Shown piece after piece: positions 7,277 to 13,746 of a stretch of 13,746 nucleotides of DNA. The notes beneath the pieces were generated by a model. It did no database searches, was not told the DNA's origin, and saw only the letters and a list, made by a program, of their open reading frames with translations. The position numbers and the translations under genes are program-made. Origin of the DNA: Anammoximicrobium sp032229885. Its GTDB lineage: Bacteria; Planctomycetota; Planctomycetia; Pirellulales; Pirellulaceae. Within the stretch, counting starts at the first letter, position 1. The number at the start of each line of letters is the position of its first letter. The stretch is taken from positions 1 through 13,746 of the forward strand of contig JAVYAJ010000196.1 in the NCBI GenBank assembly GCA_032229885.1, in the 5' to 3' direction.

Positions 7277-7927
7277 CTAAAATGCGCCGCTGGGAACCAC
7301 CTCGCCGTGGCTCCGCGTACACAGGGTCCACATCACCTGCTGGTCGGTCGTTCTGTGCAGCAGCCGCGCCGAGCCATCCATGAACAGGAAGTGACAGCCG
7401 TCGTAATGCGGCGAAAAGAACTGCCCTGTCGTACCGGTCGGATCGTTCATCGTCGACTGCCGGCTGTGGGCAACGAGGCCAACCACCGCCGGACGCCAGC
7501 CCTGGCAGGCAGGCAACGCGGGATTGTAGGGCAGCAGGTTCATCCGCGAGTTGGAGACGACCTCCTGTCCCGGCAAGATGCCGGCTCAGGCAGAGCGCGC
7601 GAGCCCGCTGTATCGCTCGCCGACGCCTACGGTGTTCGACGTCCCGTCTGTAACGTCGTCGATCCGGAACGCCTGGTTGCGGTGAAACATCCCGTTGAAC
7701 GGTTGAAACTCGTCACAGCCGGTCAGCGGGTCGCCATCGATCGTACGACCGGCCAGCACGCCGACATAGCTGGTCGCGGCCACGCCGCTGAGCATCACGG
7801 TGGGTGTGTTGGAATCCGACGCCGGCGAACCACAATCGTACAGCGAGATGATTTCCGGACCCGGATCGCTGGGACATCGATACTGCTTGACGTGAGAGTC
7901 AGTCTGTGTCGCGAGTTTCTGTTGGAG
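7277..7927 (-). pseudogene. DUF1559 (pilin-like, H-X9-DG) gene remnant, 5'-truncated with in-frame TGA
   Basis: A single frame runs from immediately after the TAA of the preceding gene (7928-7930) to TAG at 7277, broken once by TGA at 7586-7588. It contains KQYRCPSDPGPEIISLYDCG, ATSYVGVLAG, NGMFHRNQAFRIDDVTDGTS, NTVGVGERYSGLARSA, then after the stop AGILPGQEVVSNSRMNLLP and the C-terminal H-X9-DG block HYDGCHFLFMDGSARLLH. This is the C-terminal half of the DUF1559 proteins that are expanded in planctomycetes. The N-terminal type IV pilin-like methylation helix and the first half of the family are missing, with no start codon or space for them. Intact members commonly have Trp where the TGA stands (ATWVGV-type context). 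The gene is dead at its 5' end, probably by a deletion joining it to the neighbour; its remaining codons are otherwise well preserved, so decay looks recent. Confidence 0.82.
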
Positions 7928-10900
7928 TTACGGAGTTGGTCGCAGGTGTTTGGCCATGCGGATGTTGCCGAATCGCGCCGGGGTGAGCAGATGGGTTGGG
8001 ACGACGTCGGTGTCGCCCTCCTCCTCGGCGGAAAACGTCACCAACACCGTGCGTTCCGCAAAGCCAGACAGAGGGATTTGTCGAGCTCGCGGCGCCGCGT
8101 CAGCCTCCACACGCTCGCGCCACACTTCGCCCCCATCGACCAACACGGACCACACCAGCGGCCGCGGCGCGGCGGAGCGTGATTTCCGTCGCGACGGGGC
8201 GGCCGACTGTTGATCGTCGCCGGGCGGGTAGATGACGTCGAAATGGAGTACGGGATTCGTCTGATCGGCCAGATTCAGCCAGTGGTCGCACCACGCCCGC
8301 TTCAATCCGGCGCCCAGTTCGAGCACCGGCAGCGAAGCGCCCGCGGGCTGGGGTTGAAACGTTCGGTGACGGATCAGGCTGTTGTACGTCCACCGCTGGT
8401 AGGGCAGCCCGTTGGCGCGCACGTGGCCGCTGGCGGCCGGCGAGCGGGCCAGGGTACCGTCGGCCGGTGGGCGCGGAGCTTGCCACACAAAAACCAGACC
8501 GCCCGGCAGCCGCGTGGTGAAGCGGTGCGACGTGTCCGCGGCGAAAGGGCCAGGGTGGATCTGCGACGTACCCGCGGCAAAGGGGCTGGAATGGTCCAGG
8601 GCGCCGTTATGCACCGAAAGGCAATCGCGATGAAAAGCGACCTCGACCTGGGCCGCGTCGATCGGCTCGGCGGCGGCCAACTCGATCACCGACTGGCCCT
8701 CGCCGTGCCGGATCGCCCGGATGGAGGCTCCAGCCGGCAGTGACGTCAGCCATACGGGATCGTCGTTCGGCGGCGGCTGCATCATAAAGTCGTAGGTTTG
8801 CGTCGGGCTCAGCCCGATGGGCCGACCGTCGCGATATGCGGCCCAGTGCTGGATCCAAGCCGGCCCCGGCACCGGAAATTCCCGCTGGCGGACCAGGCGG
8901 CCCAGGCGGACATGCAGCGAATCGGACTCGACGTAGGCGTAGCCCCAGTCCATGCGGCGGTATTGGAACCAGCGGTCATCCTTGCCGCGAAGATAGGCCA
9001 ACGCGACCGGATCCCATTGGCTCGGCAGATCGTGGAAGAGCAGTTCGTCGCAGTACAGCCGCGCGCGGGCGATGGTCCACTGGTCGTCCAGAGTCACCGC
9101 GGGCAGGCCCGCCGACAGCGCGACGGCCTCCGGGCTATCGGTCCGTGTCCAGGTGTAGCTGCCCCAACAGGCGGCCCGCAGCGGATGGTTCAGCCGCACG
9201 GGTTGCGGATGGGTCAGATGCGACTCGCCTTCCCAGGTATAGAACGTGTGGATCGTCGTCCACTCGCTCTGGACCTCGCTCATCATGGCCAGTTCGGGAT
9301 TGGCGGCCTTGATCGCGCGACAGGCCTCCTCCTCGCCGCGCCGCCAGTCGCGGCCTTCGATGATCCGCCGGTCCTGGGGTGCGTTCTGGACAAAGTGGCT
9401 CGCGTGGTCCGCTTCCAGGATGTCGAAGTAACAGCCGCTCATCCCATGCTCGCGGCAATAGCCGCCAACGTTCCGTGTCAGATAGTCACGCACCTTTGCT
9501 GCGCCGGGATGCAGCACCCACAGCGACGGACTGGTTTCTTGCGGAGCGTAGTAGCCGGTGGCCACGGATCGGAAATCGTCGTAAAACGCATCGAGCCCGG
9601 GAGGGCCGGCGTAGTCGGGCTGGAACGTGTAGTCCGCGGGAACCCCAAACCCGCGGCTGCGCGCCTCGTCGAGATGCTTGACTCGGCCCAGCGGCGAGAA
9701 GATCAGCGTATAGGGATGGTAGCCCATCCAGCGGAAGCCGTGCTTGCCGAGGGCCTCGATTTCGGCGGGCTTGGGGTACTGCAACTCGGTCATGTAGCGA
9801 TGGTCGCCGAACAGCAGGATGCAGTTGCCGTTCCAGTAAAACAGCAGCAGGTTTTGGGGATCGAACCGTGCGGCCAGATCGGCGTAGAACTTGTCCGCCA
9901 CGGCCGGGTCGTTGATCCCGGGCCGTTCGTTGCACACGGCGTGGATCGCTCGGACCCATGTCGGCGACTGTTCCCACAGCGGCTTGACGCCCGTGCGCTG
10001 CTCGAGGTGTTCGCGGTACCGTCGGGCCACGTCGAGCCAGCCGGGCAGCGCGGCCAGTCGCCACCACGAGCCACGGGCAACGCCCGGCTCGTCCACTGTA
10101 TCGGGATCGTTTTGGCCCGAGTTCAGATCGATGTGAGCCACAAGTTCATCGGCCTCCGGGGCGTGGCGGAGCGACAGATCGTCGTAGCCCACGCCCGCCG
10201 GTTCCGGCCAGATCCCCAGCACGCCTCGCCGCCCCTCGACGACGCCGACCGTGGGCGAATAGATGTTGTTGGCGATCCTGACACAGCGGCTTTCGGCGGC
10301 CGCGTCGCCGCGGGCGAATCGCTCGCCGCTGCCCAAGATCACCGCCTGGGCCGTCAACCCGACCAGGGGAAACCGGGTATCGCGGATCGCTCGCGCGGGA
10401 TCGCCCGTACGAGCCTCCAGTCGGAACGACAGCTCGCCATCGTCCTCGACGCGAAACGCCAAACGCAATTCGGCGTCCGCATGCGCTGCGTCCGCGGCGG
10501 ATTTCGCGCCGGCGAGTTGGCGATAGATCAACACGCCGATGCGGGGATCTTTGCGCTGAAATTCGACAGCCGACGATTCGTCGGGCCGGAGAGCCACGGG
10601 CGGGCCTGACGGTGCGGCCGGGCCGCCCATTGGGCGTGAGGCGGCGGCCGGGTCGGGGCCGTGCGAGAACCCCGTGGCTGCGCGCGACAAGTCGGACCAC
10701 GTAGCGCCGCCGCTGAACGCCTCGCCCGTGGCCGTATCGCGGACGACCACCACCGCGCCGCCCAAGATCGTCAGTTCGAGGCGGTCCGTGTCGATCGTCA
10801 GCGATTTGGCCTGTGCGTCGAAGTGGAACGCCTCGCCGACCGCGGCGCCGTCGGCCGTCGCGCACCAAACGACGACCGCCGCAGCGACCGTCACCGCCAA

Positions 10901-11173
10901 CAGCCACGGACCCGTCCGGATGGCCGATCGTGGGTCCGATCGCGCGGCCAAACCAAAAACCGATGGCGGGGTGGATCGTGAGGCCAAGTGACGCGCCGTG
11001 AGCGGGACTGATCGCCGAGTTGATTGCGAGGTCAGTCGCCGGGACGACTGCGCCGGGGGTCGCACGGCGCGGGCCGCGCTGGCGGACATCGGGCGGCGGG
11101 CCGACGAGAGGTCAGAAGTGGAATGTGGTAACAGAGAGAGACCAGACGACCATCGAGCGCGATGTGCCAGCAT
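7928..11173 (-). CDS. Large exported glycoside-hydrolase-like TIM-barrel protein (possibly DUF6259)
   Basis: The protein has 1081 residues from the ATG at 11173. That ATG is preceded by GGAG at 7 nt; the frame is open to 11413, and an ATG at 11089 is an alternative. A basic, Ser/Arg-rich leader of about 85 residues precedes a hydrophobic segment at 88-104 (GPWLLAVTVAAAVVVW), so it is exported or membrane-anchored. The leader is too long for a normal signal peptide, and the true start may be downstream. Residues about 110-390 look like a beta-sandwich (FDAQAKSLTIDTDRLELTI). About 400-720 look like a TIM barrel with LLLFYWNGNCILLFG, GCYFDILEADHASHF (Asp584) and AMMSEVQSEWTT (Glu633, Glu637). 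The C-terminus is beta-rich and ends LVTFSAEEEGDT...FGNIRMAKHL. The layout resembles DUF6259 and related carbohydrate-active clans with Asp/Glu catalytic pairs, so polysaccharide or glycoside cleavage is inferred. The substrate is unknown. Confidence 0.7.
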   Translation of the reverse strand: MLAHRARWSSGLSLLPHSTSDLSSARRPMSASAARAVRPPAQSSRRLTSQSTRRSVPLTARHLASRSTPPSVFGLAARSDPRSAIRTGPWLLAVTVAAAVVVWCATADGAAVGEAFHFDAQAKSLTIDTDRLELTILGGAVVVVRDTATGEAFSGGATWSDLSRAATGFSHGPDPAAASRPMGGPAAPSGPPVALRPDESSAVEFQRKDPRIGVLIYRQLAGAKSAADAAHADAELRLAFRVEDDGELSFRLEARTGDPARAIRDTRFPLVGLTAQAVILGSGERFARGDAAAESRCVRIANNIYSPTVGVVEGRRGVLGIWPEPAGVGYDDLSLRHAPEADELVAHIDLNSGQNDPDTVDEPGVARGSWWRLAALPGWLDVARRYREHLEQRTGVKPLWEQSPTWVRAIHAVCNERPGINDPAVADKFYADLAARFDPQNLLLFYWNGNCILLFGDHRYMTELQYPKPAEIEALGKHGFRWMGYHPYTLIFSPLGRVKHLDEARSRGFGVPADYTFQPDYAGPPGLDAFYDDFRSVATGYYAPQETSPSLWVLHPGAAKVRDYLTRNVGGYCREHGMSGCYFDILEADHASHFVQNAPQDRRIIEGRDWRRGEEEACRAIKAANPELAMMSEVQSEWTTIHTFYTWEGESHLTHPQPVRLNHPLRAACWGSYTWTRTDSPEAVALSAGLPAVTLDDQWTIARARLYCDELLFHDLPSQWDPVALAYLRGKDDRWFQYRRMDWGYAYVESDSLHVRLGRLVRQREFPVPGPAWIQHWAAYRDGRPIGLSPTQTYDFMMQPPPNDDPVWLTSLPAGASIRAIRHGEGQSVIELAAAEPIDAAQVEVAFHRDCLSVHNGALDHSSPFAAGTSQIHPGPFAADTSHRFTTRLPGGLVFVWQAPRPPADGTLARSPAASGHVRANGLPYQRWTYNSLIRHRTFQPQPAGASLPVLELGAGLKRAWCDHWLNLADQTNPVLHFDVIYPPGDDQQSAAPSRRKSRSAAPRPLVWSVLVDGGEVWRERVEADAAPRARQIPLSGFAERTVLVTFSAEEEGDTDVVPTHLLTPARFGNIRMAKHLRPTP

Positions 11174-11363
11174 GGGTGGGCTCCGTCTGCGAGCGACGAG
11201 GCGGTTTTCATGGTTCCCAAGACTCGACAGGCCGGGTCGAACTACGCCCCAACGGTCGCCAGCGGCCGATTGCGTGTCCATCGACAACCGTCGGGGTCGA
11301 GCGCTTGCGCATCGCGAGCCATCCGCCGTCGTCTTCGATCCCCGCCTGGATCCAAGACGCTGT

Positions 11364-11392
11364 ATTCTACCAGATTTTTTTGACCGGTTCGA
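11364..11392 (-). promoter_or_regulatory. Weak sigma70-like promoter candidate for the glycoside-hydrolase-like gene
   Basis: On the minus strand TAGAAT (11364-11369) lies 17 nt from TCGAAC (11387-11392), with a seven-A tract in the spacer, about 190 bp upstream of the chosen start codon. The -10 matches 5 of 6 consensus bases but the -35 only 3 of 6. It is the most AT-rich spot in this stretch. Confidence 0.2.
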
Positions 11393-11456
11393 CCGTAGCA
11401 ACTGTGGATCCAAGCCGCGTGGGCTGTTGGACTGGGACGCTAGGCCGACCGAGTAG

Positions 11457-11922
11457 ACCTACCATAGCCGCGATCTGTGGGAAGCCAGCAAACGATGGGA
11501 CCATTCAGCCGAGCTGAGTCCAGGGAACGCGAAGCTTCCCACGGAGATCGCGTACCTGACCAGACATGGGGAAGCGGGACGTCTCAAGTACCCGACGTTC
11601 CGTGCACGCGGCCTTCCGTTGAGCAGCGGCTCGATTGCGCGCAGCATCCGCCGTGTGATCAATCTCCGCCTCAAAGGCCATAGAGATCTTCTGGCGTGAC
11701 GCTGATGCAGAAGAAATGCTTCACATCCGTGCTCAATTGCTCACCGATCGCTGGGACGAGCGGATGACTGCCAAACGCCGACACCTCCAGTACGACGAGC
11801 GATTCGACTCGCGTTGGAAACCTCAGTCCATGAGTTCCCAAAACCTGAACGCGGCGTCAGGATTGCGAAAACGCCGGGAAAACGCTGCAAATCTGTTGCC
11901 CAAAATGGGGTCGCCTCCGTAA
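11457..11922 (+). pseudogene. Transposase C-terminal remnant with a frameshift (ISKra4-like, tentative)
   Basis: After a TAG at 11454-11456 one frame reads TYHSRDLWEASKRWDHSAEL, then TEIAYLTRHGEAGRLKYPTF, GLPLSSGSIARSIRRVINLR and LKG, before running to TGA at 11697. From 11680 the frame one base over continues IEIFWRDADAEEMLHIRAQL and LTDRWDERM to a stop at 11920-11922. Together they match the end of transposases that carry a GLPLSSG, RRVINLRLKG, FW, AE-ML, LR pattern. One extra base near 11679 explains the shift. The catalytic N-terminal and central parts are absent, and no terminal inverted repeats are visible, so this is an immobile relic. The family name is my best recollection of the motif pattern and could be wrong; that it is a transposase tail is more secure. 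Confidence 0.65.
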
Positions 11923-12087
11923 TCGTCGATCTCACTGGTAATACGAGCTCCAAAGAGGGCTTGCGCATTCTATCAGAACTCGATGAAGGAGACTATCCGA
12001 GAGGGAACAAAGTGTCTAAGGAACAACTGGCTGCAGTCAACATGAACAGGCAAGTCTCACGGTGAGTGGAGCTAAACTATCGTTCTT
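11913..12087 (+). mobile_element. ISAzo13-type (Rhodopirellula) transposase C-terminal remnant
   Basis: The frame reads SVIVDLTGNTSSKEGLRILS, ELDEGDYPRGNKVSKEQLAA and VNMNRQ before a stop at 12063-12065. This corresponds to the C-terminus of ISAzo13-family transposases, which run VIVNLIG-T-KGL-V-AELD--YP-G-KVSD-ELA-LN and end in FHGEWNYTI. The expected ending is found in another frame as SHGEWS, then a stop and TI (about 12055-12080), so small indels have destroyed the end as well. Only the last 50 or so residues of a protein that is normally several hundred long remain. It follows directly on the first transposase relic, in the same orientation but in a different frame, giving a chimera of two dead elements. 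Confidence 0.6.
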
Positions 12088-12112
12088 CACTCCGCTACTT
12101 AATGTGATCAAC

Positions 12113-12844
12113 CTATTGTGTTGCGTCCCTCGAGTAGATGAAGAGAAACGCGCTCCCCATGTGAAGCCCAAACACCAGGAAGCCGAGCGTGTTGATTTGG
12201 TGGGCTCTTTTGGGCTGTGAGGCTTTCCAACCATAGTAGAGGCCCGAACTGATGCACACGCACAGGATCGGAACGCACAGAAATACGACGAAGTAAATGG
12301 CGTACTCCTTTGCGGCGAGTCCCTGACTGGGTAAACCCTCAGTCGTTGGGCCACGAACCGGAGAGACCTCCAGCTCTCGCACCTCTCGTTCCGCTTCCAG
12401 TATGCCAGCGGCTCTCGCCAAGAGCATGAGTAACCACACACTCCCGCGCTTCATGAGGATGACTAACGCCAGCACACCGAACAAGTATGCGACAAACGCT
12501 ACAATGCCGAACGCATCCGAGTCGAAGGTGTATGCGCCCCAAGACGCCAGCACTCCGATCAAAAGCGATACCGCGCAGAACATCGGTAATTGCTTGCCCC
12601 GGCCCGCCCCACCGTGAGACGCACGGGTAGGCATAGTGGTCACCGTGGCGCTAGCTGGTGGAGTGGGCGAAGATACAGAGGCACCGACGGTATCTGCGGA
12701 AACGCACTGTCCGCTCTGATCAAACAACATCGTATCTCGGTGAATGATCCCCGCCTGCACGAGTTGTGGGACACCCTCTGTTCGAAACGGCCCCACCTGT
12801 TGGCCATTCTTTTCATAATACCAGGTTTTCGTGAGGTCGCTCAT
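12113..12844 (-). CDS. GYF_2-domain multi-pass membrane protein
   Basis: The 243-residue protein starts at an ATG preceded by GGAAAGG at 7 nt. Residues 6-50 form a GYF_2 (DUF4339-type) domain: WYYEKNGQQVGPF at 8-20, then a helix and GIIHRDTMLFDQSG. This domain is known to bind proline-rich peptides or partner proteins. A Ser/Pro/Thr-rich linker (54-85) leads to membrane segments at about 88-105, 112-131, possibly 134-146, 182-203 and 217-236. A charged cytosolic loop of about 35 residues lies between the middle segments (EAEREVRELEV). The GYF domain probably stays in the cytoplasm. It is 71 bp downstream of the interrupted gene on the same strand and may form an operon with it. The reaction or partner is unknown. 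Base composition is lower in GC than in the menaquinone operon, which fits an accessory region. Confidence 0.8.
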   Translation of the reverse strand: MSDLTKTWYYEKNGQQVGPFRTEGVPQLVQAGIIHRDTMLFDQSGQCVSADTVGASVSSPTPPASATVTTMPTRASHGGAGRGKQLPMFCAVSLLIGVLASWGAYTFDSDAFGIVAFVAYLFGVLALVILMKRGSVWLLMLLARAAGILEAEREVRELEVSPVRGPTTEGLPSQGLAAKEYAIYFVVFLCVPILCVCISSGLYYGWKASQPKRAHQINTLGFLVFGLHMGSAFLFIYSRDATQ

Positions 12845-12915
12845 GTGCGTACCTTTCCGTGTGACGGTTGGTGGACTTAACGAGTGTTCCCCCCTGCGTT
12901 CAACAATGACGAGCC

Positions 12916-13653
12916 CTAGGAGGATGCGCGCCGGCTCTTGCTAGCGAAGTTCTCAAACGCTTTGCCGAGAGCGGTGAGTCCTGCGCCTATCGCTGCCACC
13001 ATGCCTAGGAGGCGCTTCCATCCGGTGCTGACCAAAGCCTTCCCCTTGGTGGTTGCTTCTCTGAGGTTCTTACCTTCCTCAGCCAGGACACGGCCACCGG
13101 ACGCCAGCGCTCGCGCCTCAGTGCTAGACGAAGCCCCACCCCCTGAACTCGTTAGCCAGCGGGTCAATGCCCAGCCGCTACGCGCTGCATCCGTTGGTGC
13201 GACGGTGGCCGAGTCGGAACTCGCGATCGTTGAGGCAGGAGGTAGGTCAGGGAGCAGAGTCTGGTAATCGGCTGCTATGCTGACGGGGCCCTCTGTCTCC
13301 TGATTGTTGACCGCCGTGACGTAATAGTCTTCGATCTTTCAGTCGCCATCAATGTTCCGCAGGTGAAAAACACCATCTAGCAGGAAAGCCACCTGATCTT
13401 TCGGTTGACCGTAACATCGGCAGGCGACAAAGTACCCGCCGAGATCGGGCGGCGCCTCGGCCTCGTCCAACAAATCACAGCGTATCTTGAGGGCGGCGCC
13501 TTCCTTGTAGGCAAACCTCACTTCTAAGGCGGGCCAGAGCCTAGTTCCACTATACGTCTTGGCCGCCTTCAGAGAATTGGCGGCCGTGAACCGTTGGCAG
13601 ACGTCGCGCGGTGAAAGCGGAAGCAACGGGCCGACAATGAAAGTGAGGAACAC
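12916..13653 (-). pseudogene. Unknown protein with possible OB-fold, split by one in-frame TGA
   Basis: From a GTG at 13653 the frame runs 245 codons to TAG at 12916-12918 with one interruption, TGA at 13339-13341 (codon 105). The first part reads FTAANSLKAAKTYSGTRL, then ALEVRFAYKEGAALKIRCDL, GGYFVACRCYGQPKDQVAF and LLDGVFHLRNIDGD, which recalls the tRNA_anti-like OB-fold seen in planctomycete proteins (tentative). After the stop the frame continues KIEDYYVTAVNNQETEG, a Ser/Pro/Ala-rich linker, a short charged helix (EEGKNLREATTKGKA) and a hydrophobic segment LLGMVAAIGAGLTALG near the C-terminus, so the whole would be membrane-anchored. Trp fits naturally at the stop (IDGD-W-KIEDYY). The true start is uncertain, because the frame is open upstream to another TGA at 13738-13740 and the window ends just beyond. 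It could be a pseudogene, two short genes, or a readthrough gene. Confidence 0.55.
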
Positions 13654-13746
13654 AGCGCGGCCTCGCTGTGCTCGGCCGCAACCAAATAGAGCGACACCCC
13701 AAGTCCATTCGAAACGCCCTGGAAGGCGGGTCCAGATTCAGGGCTC

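Noticed and set aside
8798..10609. 603-codon plus-strand open frame opposite the large hydrolase-like gene
   Set aside because: It is His/Arg/Gly/Ala-rich with no domain, whereas the minus-strand frame shows export signal, barrel and beta domains. It is a GC-driven shadow.
1..13746. Reassignment of TGA to tryptophan across the genome
   Set aside because: ubiX, ubiE and the CocE hydrolase all stop at TGA exactly where their families end, and the ubiE TGA overlaps the ubiX ATG. TGG is also used normally for Trp throughout.
1..13746. CRISPR array, tRNA or rRNA genes
   Set aside because: No regularly spaced direct repeats of 25-40 bp, no cloverleaf-like segments with a TTCRA arm, and no rRNA-like conserved stretches were seen on either strand by eye.

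Overview
The window looks like chromosomal DNA from a high-GC planctomycete, probably of the Pirellulales or a neighbouring order. This is inferred from a DUF1559 (H-X9-DG) pilin-like gene remnant, a GYF_2-domain membrane protein, an ISAzo13-type ('Rhodopirellula transposase') remnant, a 9-bp-phased intergenic repeat of a kind I recall from planctomycete genomes, and a ubiE-ubiX-ubiA menaquinone gene set. Almost all intact genes lie on the minus strand.

Left edge (1-990): the start of a small, very basic minus-strand protein runs off the window. It is followed by a plus-strand sulfotransferase gene that has lost its N-terminus and carries an in-frame TGA. Next (1017-2411) is a minus-strand lipoprotein with a long Ser/Thr/Ala/Pro linker and C-terminal HEAT repeats.

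Centre left (2609-4966): a compact minus-strand operon, read in the order ubiE/menG (methyltransferase), ubiX (flavin prenyltransferase), ubiA (polyprenyltransferase). The first two overlap by 4 bp and the last two are 10 bp apart. Together they supply late steps of menaquinone synthesis; the UbiD decarboxylase that would use the UbiX product is not in the window. Upstream lie a 9-bp-period palindromic repeat (4976-5038) and a terminator candidate for the preceding gene.

Centre right (5126-11173): a secreted CocE/NonD (peptidase S15-like) hydrolase; a 5'-truncated, TGA-interrupted DUF1559 remnant; and a large exported glycoside-hydrolase-like TIM-barrel protein (possibly DUF6259) whose stop codon directly abuts the remnant.

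Right (11457-13746): lower-GC accessory DNA. It holds two broken transposase tails of different families lying head to tail on the plus strand, then two minus-strand genes: a GYF_2 membrane protein and, upstream of it, a 245-codon frame with a possible OB-fold that is split by one TGA.

The most unusual recurring signal is three separate genes each interrupted by one in-frame TGA where tryptophan would fit. Three neighbouring intact genes use TGA as a normal stop, so ordinary pseudogenization (TGG to TGA) or consensus error is likelier than a changed code. No RNA genes or CRISPR arrays were seen.
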